A DNA stretch of 64,000 bases from Bailinhaonella thermotolerans (GTDB lineage: Bacteria; Actinomycetota; Actinomycetes; Streptosporangiales; Streptosporangiaceae), in the NCBI RefSeq assembly GCF_003594875.1, contig NZ_QZEY01000002.1:862319-926318 (forward strand), given 5' to 3'. Position 1 is the stretch's first letter. Every line of letters begins with the position of its first letter. Of this stretch, positions 27,654-35,352 are shown piece by piece. Below the pieces are notes generated by a model that ran no database searches, was not told the origin of the DNA, and worked only from the letters and a program-made list of their open reading frames with translations. A program made the translations under genes and the position numbers.

Positions 27654-28328
27654 GTGGCACACATTCTTTTCGTCGAGGATGATCCGCTCGCCCGCGCCGC
27701 CGTGGAGATGGCGCTGTCGCGGCAGGGGCACCGGATCACCGCGGTCGGGTCCGGCGAGGAGGGGCTGGAGCACTTCCGGTCGCGCCGGCCCGAGATCGCC
27801 GTCCTCGACGTCATGCTCCCCGGCATCGACGGCATCGAGGTGTGCCGCCGCATCCGCAAGGAGGACACCCTCCCGGTCATCCTGCTCACCGCGCGCGGCG
27901 ACGACCTGGACGTGGTGCTCGGCCTGGAGGCGGGCGCGGACGACTACGTGGTCAAGCCGATCGAGCCGCGCGTGCTCGACGCCCGCATCCGGGCCGTGCT
28001 CCGCCGCGCCGACAACAGCTACGGCAGCGTCAGCACGTACGGCGACCTGGTCGTGGACCGCGACGCCCTCAAGGTGACCCGCGCGGGCAGGGACGTCCGC
28101 CTCACCCCGACCGAGCTGCGCCTCCTGCTCGCCCTGACCCGCCGCCCCGGCCACGCCCTCACCCGCCAGCAGCTCCTGGCCGAGGTCTGGGAGCAGACCT
28201 ACCCCGGCGACGGCCGCGTGGTGGACGCCTGCGTCCAGCGGGTCCGCGCCAAGCTCGGCGACGACCCGGCCGACCCCGGGTACATCGAGACGGTGCGCGG
28301 CTTCGGTTACCGCTTCCGCTCGTCATGA
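27654..28328 (+). CDS. OmpR-family response regulator, AfsQ1-like
   Basis: This 224-residue regulator begins AHILFVEDDPLARAAVEMAL. Asp52 (in IAVLDVMLPGIDG) is the phospho-acceptor, and Lys of YVVKPIEPRVLDARIRAVLRR is the switch. The winged-helix domain carries LTPTELRLLLALTRRPGHALTRQQLL and VRGFGYRF. It closely resembles AfsQ1 of Streptomyces. I start at the GTG 27654 because AHILFVEDD is then at the N-terminus and AGAATGTCC sits just upstream as for the first kinase; an in-frame ATG at 27645 is possible. The stop overlaps the start of the second kinase (ATGA). One regulator thus appears to serve two kinases. Confidence 0.93.
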   Translation: MAHILFVEDDPLARAAVEMALSRQGHRITAVGSGEEGLEHFRSRRPEIAVLDVMLPGIDGIEVCRRIRKEDTLPVILLTARGDDLDVVLGLEAGADDYVVKPIEPRVLDARIRAVLRRADNSYGSVSTYGDLVVDRDALKVTRAGRDVRLTPTELRLLLALTRRPGHALTRQQLLAEVWEQTYPGDGRVVDACVQRVRAKLGDDPADPGYIETVRGFGYRFRSS

Positions 28329-30124
28329 CCGCCCGGGAGCGCGAGACGCGCGAGGGGGTCTCCCCCGGGCCCCGGCACGGCCCGGCCCCCTCCGGCGGAG
28401 GACCCGCCCACGACCACGGCGTACGGCCCGGGGCCGCGGCCCCCGAGGCCGCGGCTCCCAGGGACGGGACTGCCGGGGACGGGACTGCCGGGGACGGGAC
28501 TGCCGGGGACGGGACTGCCGGGGACGGGACTGCCGGGGACGGGGCCCCGCCCCCCGGCGGGGAAGGGGCGCGCGCCCGTCGTGCGCGCCGGATCCGGGCG
28601 CTGCCGCTCAGGGCCGGCGGGCTGCGGGTGCGGCTGGTGGCGGGCTTCGTGATCGTGGCCCTGCTGTCGTCGATGGCGGCCTCGCTCATCGCCTACAACA
28701 TCATCCGCGACGCCATCTTGAAACGGACCCAGGACGCCGTGATCGCGGACTTCCGGAGCCGGGCCGCCCGGCACATCCCGGGCAGCGCGCCCGTGCCCGC
28801 CGACTGGTGGGGCAGGCCGGTCGCGCCCGGGGCCTCCGAGCTCACGCGCAGGCTCGCCGCGGCCTTCGGCGGACCCGGGCGCGCCGCGGTGGCGACGGAG
28901 CTGACGCGGGGCCAGAAGCCGCTGCCCCCGCACTACGCCAGGCTCGGCGTGCCGGTGCCGGACGGCCTGCTGAAGGCGATGGAGAGCAAGACCGCCGCGC
29001 AGCGGATCGTGTACCGGGGGAAGCCGTACCTGCTCGTGGGGACCATGGTCCCCATGATGAACCAGGTGTCCGTCGAGCCCGTCCCCGGCGTCATCACCTT
29101 CCGGCTGCAGGGGGACGCCAACGAGGTGCCCGAGGCGCTCAGCGTGGTCGTCGCCGTGGACCTGCGCTCGGACGCCCGCGAGCTGGCCGGGCTCGAACGC
29201 GCCCTGCTGATCGCCAACGGCGCGACCCTGGCCATCGCCCTCGGCCTGGCCCTCGTCGCGGCCCGGGGCGTGCTCGTGCCCGTCCGCCGGCTGGGACGGG
29301 CCGCGCGCGAGCTGGGCGAGGGCGCGCTGGACACGCGCGTGGAGGTGCGAGGCCGTGACGAGCTGGCCCAGCTCGCCACCACGTTCAACCGCACGGCGGC
29401 GACGCTGGAGGCGAACATCGGCGAGCTGCGCGCGATGGAGGCGGCGTCGCGGCGGTTCGTGGCGGACGTGTCCCACGAGCTGCGCACCCCGCTCACCGCG
29501 ATGACCGCGCTCACCGACGTGCTCTCCGGCGACGACCCGGGGCCCGAGGCCGACCGGGACAAGGCCGCGCGGATGGTGGCCGACGGGATCAGGCGGCTCC
29601 AGTCGCTGGTCGGCCACCTGATCGAGATCAGCCGGTACGACGCGAACACGGCCACGCTCGTCCTGGACGACGTGAACGTGGCCGGGGCGCTGCGGACGAG
29701 CCTGTCCGTGCGCGGCTGGGAGGACGGGGTGCGCCTGGAGGTCCCGGAGGACCTCATGGCCCGCCTGGACCCGCGCCGCTTCGACGTCATCGTGGCCAAC
29801 CTGGTCGGCAACGCCCTCCGCCACGGCGCACCCCCCATCGTCGTCCGGGTACGGCCCGAGGCCCGCGGCGGACGCCCCGGGTTCACCCTCACCGTGCTCG
29901 ACCACGGCCCCGGCATCCCCGACGACCTCCTCCCCCTGGTGTTCGACCGATTCGTCAAACGCGACCCCGCCCGCGCCGAGACCGAGGGCAGCGGCCTGGG
30001 GCTCTCGCTCACCCGCGCCCACGCCGAACTCCACGGCGGCCATGTCACCGCCGAGAACAGCGGGCTGTGCGGGGCGATGTTCACTCTCTGGTTGCCGAGG
30101 GAGCAGCCCGGATGCGACGACTGA
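28325..30124 (+). CDS. Sensor histidine kinase, MtrB/AfsQ2-like (copy 2)
   Basis: The 599-residue kinase is a paralogue of the one at 25381: a long low-complexity N-terminal tail with five DGTAG repeats, helix one near residue 105, an extracellular domain, helix two, and HAMP (PVRRLGRAARELGEGALDTRVEV). HisKA reads FVADVSHELRTPLTAM, and the HATPase has NLVGNALRHGA, DHGPGIPDD and GSGLGLSL. The extracellular domains of the two kinases are clearly different, so they probably sense different cues or lipoproteins. It is translationally coupled to the regulator upstream and overlapped by its own lipoprotein gene downstream. Confidence 0.93.
   Translation: MTARERETREGVSPGPRHGPAPSGGGPAHDHGVRPGAAAPEAAAPRDGTAGDGTAGDGTAGDGTAGDGTAGDGAPPPGGEGARARRARRIRALPLRAGGLRVRLVAGFVIVALLSSMAASLIAYNIIRDAILKRTQDAVIADFRSRAARHIPGSAPVPADWWGRPVAPGASELTRRLAAAFGGPGRAAVATELTRGQKPLPPHYARLGVPVPDGLLKAMESKTAAQRIVYRGKPYLLVGTMVPMMNQVSVEPVPGVITFRLQGDANEVPEALSVVVAVDLRSDARELAGLERALLIANGATLAIALGLALVAARGVLVPVRRLGRAARELGEGALDTRVEVRGRDELAQLATTFNRTAATLEANIGELRAMEAASRRFVADVSHELRTPLTAMTALTDVLSGDDPGPEADRDKAARMVADGIRRLQSLVGHLIEISRYDANTATLVLDDVNVAGALRTSLSVRGWEDGVRLEVPEDLMARLDPRRFDVIVANLVGNALRHGAPPIVVRVRPEARGGRPGFTLTVLDHGPGIPDDLLPLVFDRFVKRDPARAETEGSGLGLSLTRAHAELHGGHVTAENSGLCGAMFTLWLPREQPGCDD
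28463..28537. repeat. 15-bp tandem repeat, five identical copies
   Basis: Five perfect copies of GACGGGACTGCCGGG encode a DGTAG pentad array in the cytoplasmic N-terminal tail of the second kinase. Perfect identity suggests recent expansion. Confidence 0.95.
29734..30000 (+). repeat. Near-identical tract shared with 26673-26939 (copy 2)
   Basis: This is the partner of the tract in the first kinase; the offset is 3061 bp and one base differs. Shorter near-identical blocks also surround the phospho-acceptor His and the DANTATLVLDDV segment. Confidence 0.93.
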
Positions 30125-30702
30125 GGACACTTCCCGCCGTGCTCGCGCTCGCCGCGGCGGCGGCCTGCGGCATCTCGCCCACCGGCCCCTGGACGGCGGG
30201 CGAACAGCTCGTGGGCAGCGGCCGCCAGGCCGTGAACCAGATCTACTTCCTCAAGGACGGGGAGCTGCACCCGGTGCTGCGCGCGGGGCTGGACCCCGGG
30301 CGCGTGATGGTGATCGGGCAGCTCCTCCAGGGCCCGTCGGAGGACGAGCTCCGGGACGGGGTGACGACGCAGGTGAGCCTGCCGCACTACGGGCCCGTGA
30401 CGTGGGACCACGCGGGCGAGGTGATGACCCTGCGGATCTGGGACGACCGGCTCCTCCGGCTCTCCCGGCCCGCCCTGGCCCAGCTCGCCTGCACCGCCAC
30501 CGCCGTGCCCGGGGTGAGCAGGCTGGAGATCCAGGGATCGACGGGCAAGCCCACGGCGTACACCTGCGAGGACTTCAAGGACCTGGCGCCGCGCGGGAAG
30601 CGCGCCGGCTCCGGCGCCACGCCCCGGCCCGAGGGCGCGCGCCTGCCCGGCGCGGGCACGGCCCCGGAGCAGGGGACGGCCCCCGGCGACGGCCTCCCGT
30701 GA
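30112..30702 (+). CDS. GerMN-domain lipoprotein (copy 2)
   Basis: This 196-residue protein has a lipoprotein-type signal ending in AAAAC (Cys19), then a GerMN-like domain with IYFLKDGELHPVLRAGLDPG and QLLQGPSEDELRDGVTTQV, paralogous to the lipoprotein at 27051. A Pro/Gly-rich tail follows. It overlaps the second kinase stop by 13 bases and should be co-translated with it. The duplicated kinase-lipoprotein pair suggests that each lipoprotein tunes its own kinase, as LpqB does for MtrB. That is inference. Confidence 0.84.
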   Translation: MRRLRTLPAVLALAAAAACGISPTGPWTAGEQLVGSGRQAVNQIYFLKDGELHPVLRAGLDPGRVMVIGQLLQGPSEDELRDGVTTQVSLPHYGPVTWDHAGEVMTLRIWDDRLLRLSRPALAQLACTATAVPGVSRLEIQGSTGKPTAYTCEDFKDLAPRGKRAGSGATPRPEGARLPGAGTAPEQGTAPGDGLP

Positions 30703-30709
30703 CCCGTCG

Positions 30710-30739
30710 CCGCTCCCGGGGCCTCAGCCCCGGGAGCGG
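30710..30739. terminator. Bidirectional hairpin between lipoprotein and MFS-like genes
   Basis: A perfect 13-bp stem (CCGCTCCCGGGGC with its complement) encloses a CTCA loop. It lies between two convergent genes and overlaps the end of the minus-strand one. Confidence 0.75.
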
Positions 30740-32175
30740 GCGCGGCGCCGGGCCCGGACGGCGGCCGCCGCCAGGGCGGCCACCACGGCGAACCCGGCGA
30801 TCAGGCACCACAGGTGCAGGGCCGAGGTGAGCGCGCGGGCCAGGTCCTCCGGCTCGGTCAGGCCCCGCGCCAGGACCGCGCGCTGGACGCCGCCGCCCAG
30901 CAGGAACCCGGCGAGCACTCCCGGCAGGCAGCAGGCCAGCGCCGACAGCGCCGCCCGCTCCGGGAGCGGCCGCAGCGCCGCCGCCAGGGCCCCCGCGCCG
31001 CCCGCCGTCAGCAGCGTGAACGTCAGCGCGTACGGCGCGACGCCCTCCCCCGGGACCAGCAGGCGCACCGCGCACAGCCCCGCCACCACCGTCACCAGCG
31101 CGGCGGCGGCGACGCGGCCGGGCGCGGGGCGCTCCAGCCCGGCGGCGGCCACCCCGGCGCCCATCGCCCCCAGCGCGGACACCGCCAGCGGCAGCCAGAG
31201 CGCGTCCAGGCCGGGCCCGCCCAGAGGCTCCAGCGTGAGCGAGGCGATCTGCGCCACCGACGGCAGCACGACCAGCCCCGCCGCGACCGCCGACACGCCG
31301 CCCATGCGCCCCTCGGCCACGGCGACCACGAGCAGCCCGAGGACGGCCACCGCCGCCGCGCCGATCTGGAGCGGCGCCGCCCAGCCGGTGGACGTGCCCA
31401 GGGCCAGCGCCGACACCACGGCCGCCGGCGCGACCGTCCGCGCGGCCTCGCGCCACCCGCCGCCCGGCTCGGCCGCCCCGCCGCCGAAGCCACCGCCGGA
31501 ACCGCCGCCGGAACCGCCGCCGGGACCTGCGACGCGGGGGCGGAGCACCAGATAGGCGGCGGCCAGCGTGAGCGCCAGGCCGGTGAGCAGCGGGTACGGC
31601 TGGAGCGAGGCGCGCCAGGAGGTGGCGTTCTCGACGGACAGCAGGGCCAGGGGCTGCGCGGCCGCCAGGGACGTGGTCAGCGCGGCGGCCCAGACGGCCA
31701 GCAGCACCCTGCGGGCGAGGACGGGCCGCTCGCAGACGGCGGCCAGCGTCGCGGGCAGGAGCAGCCCGGCCCCGGCGCCGCCGAGCACGCGGACGAACGC
31801 CACCGCGCCGGGGGCGGCGGCCCAGCCCGCCAGCACCTCGGCCGCCGCGACCAGCAGCAGGCCGCCGACGAGCGGGGAGGCCGGGCGCACGCGCCGGACG
31901 AGGAGGGCGCCGGCGGAGGCGGCCAGGACGGTCGCGGGCAGGCCCAGGCCATGCGCCCGCATGTACGCCTCGGCGTCGGCGCCGGGCGGCAGCAGGTGGG
32001 CGACCGAGGAGATCGTGTTGGGGATCGCCACGACCGCGACGGGGAGCGCCGCGATCGCCAGCAGCGCGATCACGACGTCGAGGGCGGCGGCCAGGCGCGC
32101 GGTGCCCTCGGAGACGCCGAGGGCAGGGCGGGGCGGCACCGGGCCGGGCGGCGCGGCGGGGGGAGGTACGGCCAT
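30724..32175 (-). CDS. MFS-like multi-spanning membrane transporter
   Basis: The 483-residue protein has about twelve to fourteen hydrophobic segments, split by a Gly-rich loop (AGPGGGSGGG) near residue 215. The arrangement is that of a DHA2-like MFS efflux permease, though the classic GRxxG loop motifs are degenerate (VCERPVLARRVL). Function is unknown. I start at the ATG at 32175, where the protein begins MAVPPPAAPPG. TAAAGT lies seven bases upstream and no ribosome site is visible, so it is probably leaderless. It is convergent with the two-component cluster. Confidence 0.72.
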   Translation of the reverse strand: MAVPPPAAPPGPVPPRPALGVSEGTARLAAALDVVIALLAIAALPVAVVAIPNTISSVAHLLPPGADAEAYMRAHGLGLPATVLAASAGALLVRRVRPASPLVGGLLLVAAAEVLAGWAAAPGAVAFVRVLGGAGAGLLLPATLAAVCERPVLARRVLLAVWAAALTTSLAAAQPLALLSVENATSWRASLQPYPLLTGLALTLAAAYLVLRPRVAGPGGGSGGGSGGGFGGGAAEPGGGWREAARTVAPAAVVSALALGTSTGWAAPLQIGAAAVAVLGLLVVAVAEGRMGGVSAVAAGLVVLPSVAQIASLTLEPLGGPGLDALWLPLAVSALGAMGAGVAAAGLERPAPGRVAAAALVTVVAGLCAVRLLVPGEGVAPYALTFTLLTAGGAGALAAALRPLPERAALSALACCLPGVLAGFLLGGGVQRAVLARGLTEPEDLARALTSALHLWCLIAGFAVVAALAAAAVRARRRARSRG

Positions 32176-32182
32176 GCCCGGG

Positions 32183-32188
32183 ACTTTA
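32183..32188 (-). promoter_or_regulatory. Candidate -10 element, leaderless start of MFS-like gene
   Basis: The minus strand reads TAAAGT, seven bases, then ATG. There is no Shine-Dalgarno. The element lies at the very 3' end of the DUF4233 gene. Confidence 0.45.
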
Positions 32189-32536
32189 GCCCGGCGTGGC
32201 CCCTTCGACACGGCGAGCGACGAATATCGCCAGAATCCACAGGGCCGTGAACAGCGCCCCGAGGAAGAACATCGTGGTCACGAGGAAGCCCGTGGCGATC
32301 ACGGCGGCCTGGAGCACGCTGCCCGCGACGTATCCGGCGGGCTTGCGGAGCAGGCCGATGACGAGCACGCACACCACCGCGAGGCCGCCGCCGACCGCCG
32401 CCGCCAGCCCCGGCTCCACGCCGCCGGTGCGGATGGCGACCGGGATCGTCAGGCCCAGCACGATCGCCTCCATGCCGAGCACGCTGGACGTCAGCCGGCG
32501 CATGCCCGGGGTGACCCAGGCAGGGGCTCCCGTCAT
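32186..32536 (-). CDS. DUF4233 family membrane protein
   Basis: This 116-residue protein has three to four hydrophobic helices (SVLGMEAIVLGLTIPVAI and VLQAAVIATGFLVTTMFFLGALF) and a C-terminal FVARRVEG. It matches the actinobacterial DUF4233 family that almost always follows folC. Function is unknown. The ATG at 32536 lies 46 bases beyond the folC stop, in the same operon. The family is normally followed by ndk, but here ndk lies about 14 kb away. Confidence 0.88.
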   Translation of the reverse strand: MTGAPAWVTPGMRRLTSSVLGMEAIVLGLTIPVAIRTGGVEPGLAAAVGGGLAVVCVLVIGLLRKPAGYVAGSVLQAAVIATGFLVTTMFFLGALFTALWILAIFVARRVEGATPG

Positions 32537-32582
32537 CGTCCCTCGGCTTCCGTCATCGTTCCTCCGTCTCCCGGCCCGGCGC

Positions 32583-33902
32583 TCACGCCTCGTCGGCCTT
32601 CAGCAGCACGCGGGCGTCGCCCGCCGTCGTCACCGAACCGGTGATCAGCACGCCGTTCCCGGCGAACTCCCCGGTCTCCTCGGCCAGCGTGATCGCGGTG
32701 TCGATCGCGTCGTCGAGCAGCGGGGCCTCGTGGACGCGCTCGGCCCCGAAGACGCCGCGGGCCAGCTCGGCCAGCGCGTCGGCGGGCATCGAGCGCGGCG
32801 AGGAGTTGCGGGTGACGACCACCTCGGCGAGCACGGGTTCGAGCTGCTCCAGCATGCCGGCGACGTCCTTGTCGGCCATCGCCGCGACGACGCCGACCAG
32901 CCGGGAGAAGCCGAAGGACTCCTCGATCGCGCGGACGCTGGCCGCCATGCCGCCCGGGTTGTGCGCCGCGTCCACGATCACGGTCGGCCCGCGCCGCACG
33001 ACCTCCAGCCGGCCGGGCGAGGTGACCTGGGCGAAGGCGTTGCGCACCAGCTCCTCGTCGATCGGGTCGTCGCCGCCGATCAGCGCCTCGACCGCCGCCA
33101 GCGCGCACGCGGCGTTGCCCGCCTGGTGCTCGCCGTACAACGGGAGGAAGACCTCCTCGTAGACGCCGCGCAGGCCCTGCAGCCGCAGGAGCTGGCCGCC
33201 CATGGCCAGCTCGCTGTGGAGTACGCCGAACTCCAGGCCCTCCCTGGCGACGGTCGCGCCGGCCTCGGCGGCCCGGCGCACGAGCACCTCGGCGGCGGCG
33301 AGCTGCTGCTGGGCGAGCACGAGGATCGAGCCGGGCTTGATGATCCCGGCCTTCTCCTCGGCGATCGTCTCGACGTCCGGGCCCAGGTGGTCGGTGTGGT
33401 CGAGGGAGATCGGGGTGATCACGGCGACGTTCCCGTCGGCGACGTTGGTGGCGTCCCACGTGCCGCCCATGCCCACCTCGACGACGGCCACGTCCACGGG
33501 CGCGTCGGCGAAGGCGGCGAACGCCATCCCGGTCAGGATCTCGAAGAACGACAGGCGGACGCCCTGGGCGTCCACCATCTCGGCGTACGGCGCGACGTCG
33601 GCGTAGACCTCGGTGAAGCGCTCCGGGCTGAGCGGCTGCCCGTCCACGACGATGCGCTCGCGCAGGCTGTGCAGCTCGGGGCTGGTGTAGCGGCCGGTGC
33701 GCAGGTTGCGCTCGCGCAGCAGCGTCTCGATCATCCGGGCCGTGCTGGACTTGCCGTTGGTCCCGGTGATGTGCACCACCTGGTAGTTCCGCTGGGGGTC
33801 GCCCAGCAGATCGGTCAGCGACCGGATCCGCTCCAGGCTCGGGTCGATGTCCCACTCGACGCCACGCTCACGGATGGCCTTCTCGACCGCTCGGTAATCC
33901 AC
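32583..33902 (-). CDS. folC: Folylpolyglutamate synthase / dihydrofolate synthase
   Basis: The 439-residue Mur-ligase-fold enzyme adds glutamate to dihydropteroate and folates. It has the ATP loop HITGTNGKSSTARMIETLL, the family motif VVEVGMGGTWDATN, SLDHTDHLG and VIVDAAHNPGGM. I begin it at the GTG at 33902, giving DYRAVEKAIRERG as in homologues. TACCCT lies six bases upstream without a ribosome site, so it is likely leaderless. It is followed by the DUF4233 gene and is divergent from a second Mur-ligase-like gene only 89 bp away. The usual upstream neighbour, valS, is about 12 kb away. Confidence 0.95.
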   Translation of the reverse strand: MDYRAVEKAIRERGVEWDIDPSLERIRSLTDLLGDPQRNYQVVHITGTNGKSSTARMIETLLRERNLRTGRYTSPELHSLRERIVVDGQPLSPERFTEVYADVAPYAEMVDAQGVRLSFFEILTGMAFAAFADAPVDVAVVEVGMGGTWDATNVADGNVAVITPISLDHTDHLGPDVETIAEEKAGIIKPGSILVLAQQQLAAAEVLVRRAAEAGATVAREGLEFGVLHSELAMGGQLLRLQGLRGVYEEVFLPLYGEHQAGNAACALAAVEALIGGDDPIDEELVRNAFAQVTSPGRLEVVRRGPTVIVDAAHNPGGMAASVRAIEESFGFSRLVGVVAAMADKDVAGMLEQLEPVLAEVVVTRNSSPRSMPADALAELARGVFGAERVHEAPLLDDAIDTAITLAEETGEFAGNGVLITGSVTTAGDARVLLKADEA

Positions 33903-33908
33903 CCGACC

Positions 33909-33914
33909 AGGGTA
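33909..33914 (-). promoter_or_regulatory. Candidate -10 element, leaderless folC
   Basis: The minus strand reads TACCCT with six bases to the GTG start. Together with the element for the divergent paralogue, it makes the 89-bp gap a compact back-to-back promoter. Confidence 0.5.
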
Positions 33915-33979
33915 CTGACCTCCCGCACCGCCTCCGTCCCCGAGCCTCCCCGCCGTCACGGCACGTGACCGCGTGTGCC

Positions 33980-33985
33980 TATGCT
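33980..33985 (+). promoter_or_regulatory. Candidate -10 element, leaderless FolC paralogue
   Basis: TATGCT is followed by six bases and the GTG at 33992. No ribosome-binding site is present. Confidence 0.5.
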
Positions 33986-33991
33986 GCGGCC

Positions 33992-35191
33992 GTGGACGAG
34001 GTGTTCTTTCGTGAGTGGGAGGCCCGGGCCCCCGGGTGGCGGCGCGACCTGGGAAGGGCGCGGGCGCTGACGCGGCTGCTGGACCTGCCGGACGTGCCCG
34101 TGCTGACCGTGGTCGGCTCCAAGGGGAAGGGCACGGCCGCCGCGCACGCCACGGCCGCGCTCGTGGCGGCCGGCCTGACCGTGGTCACCGTGACCAGCCC
34201 GGGGCTGCGGTCCGACCGGGAGCGGATCCGGGTGAACGGCACGGCGATCGCCGGGCTGGCCGGGCTGGGCGAGACCCTCGCCGCGGCGATCGCGAGGCTG
34301 GGCCCGCCCCGGGACGGATACCTGTCCCCCTCCGGGCTGTTCACCGTCGCCGGGATGCTGCACGCCCGCGAGGTGGGCGCGGACGCGGTCGTGCTGGAGG
34401 CGGGCATGGGCGGGGCGTCGGACGAGGTCTCGCTCTTCCCCGCGACCGTGGTGGGCGTCACCGAGATCTTCGCCGAGCACCTGGGCGTCCTCGGGGACAC
34501 CGTGCCCGAGATCGCCCGGGAGAAGATCGGCGTGGTGGCCCCGTCCACCCGCGCCGTCGTCTCGCTCCCCCAGTCCCCGCACGTCCGCGCCGCCTTCGCC
34601 GCGGCCGGCACGCCTCCCGCCGGCTCCTCCGGTCCCGGCACGGCGGGCGCGGGGCCGTCCGTGACGTACACCGCCTGCGCGGGGACGTTCTCCGAGCGGA
34701 ACTCCTGCCTGGGACGGGCGGCGGGGCTGCGCCTCCTGGCGGAGCTGGGCCTGCCCGAGCCGGGCCCGCTCCCCGAGGTCCGCCTCCCCGGCCGCATGTC
34801 CGTCCACCCGCTGGGCGGGGACGCCGAGGTCGTCGCCGACTGCGCGATCACCCGGGCGGGGGTCGCGGCGGCGCTGGAGGCCGCCGGGGACGTGGACCAC
34901 GTGCTCCTGTGCCTGCCGGACCACAAGGACGTGGCCGGGGCCGTCGCCGAACTGGACGGCCGCGTCCCCGTCACCTTCGTCCGCCTGCCGTACCCCCATC
35001 TCCGCTTCACCCATCCCCTCCCGGAGTCCTGGCCGGTCGTGGACGCCGCCGCCCTGACCGCCGCCGGGGTCCGCGGGCTGGGCCGCCGCGTGCTGGCCCT
35101 CGGCACCGTCTACTTCATCGGCCGCGTCCTCGACCTCGCCGGCGCCGACACCGACCACCTCTTCCCCCCGCCCTCCGCCGGGGGCTCCTGA
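33992..35191 (+). CDS. FolC-related Mur ligase family protein of unknown function
   Basis: This 399-residue protein has the FolC layout but a changed ATP loop, VVGSKGKGTAAAHATAAL (GSKGKGT instead of GTNGKGS). It keeps TSPGLRSDRERIRVNG, VVLEAGMGGASDEVS and VGVTEIFAEHLGVLG; the His of the usual SLDH motif is replaced by EH. The C-terminal domain lacks the normal DAAHNP motif and has CAITRAGVAAALEAAG instead. It therefore probably ligates a different substrate, or none. It is divergent from folC across a tiny shared promoter region. I cannot name its substrate. Confidence 0.82.
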   Translation: MDEVFFREWEARAPGWRRDLGRARALTRLLDLPDVPVLTVVGSKGKGTAAAHATAALVAAGLTVVTVTSPGLRSDRERIRVNGTAIAGLAGLGETLAAAIARLGPPRDGYLSPSGLFTVAGMLHAREVGADAVVLEAGMGGASDEVSLFPATVVGVTEIFAEHLGVLGDTVPEIAREKIGVVAPSTRAVVSLPQSPHVRAAFAAAGTPPAGSSGPGTAGAGPSVTYTACAGTFSERNSCLGRAAGLRLLAELGLPEPGPLPEVRLPGRMSVHPLGGDAEVVADCAITRAGVAAALEAAGDVDHVLLCLPDHKDVAGAVAELDGRVPVTFVRLPYPHLRFTHPLPESWPVVDAAALTAAGVRGLGRRVLALGTVYFIGRVLDLAGADTDHLFPPPSAGGS

Positions 35192-35311
35192 CCTGGCGGC
35201 TCGCGGTCCCGCGCCGGCCCGAGGAGCGGGGGTCGCGCGGGGGCGGGGCGGCGGGATCGGCGCGAGGGGGTGGGCGGCGGGGCCGCGCGGGGAGAGAATG
35301 GGCGAGCTGGA

Positions 35312-35330
35312 TAAGGTTAGGCTTACCTTG
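35312..35330. promoter_or_regulatory. IdeR/DmdR iron box upstream of siderophore permeases
   Basis: The 19-bp TAAGGTTAGGCTTACCTTG matches the consensus TTAGGTTAGGCTAACCTAA at 15 of 19 positions. It lies 23 bases before the start of the first FecCD gene, where iron-loaded IdeR would block transcription. Confidence 0.88.
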
Positions 35331-35352
35331 CCGCGCTCGCGGCGTCCCGAGG

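Noticed and set aside
28463..28537. Possible CRISPR or regulatory repeat
   Set aside because: Contiguous identical 15-mers inside a coding region, translating to DGTAG repeats; a coding minisatellite.
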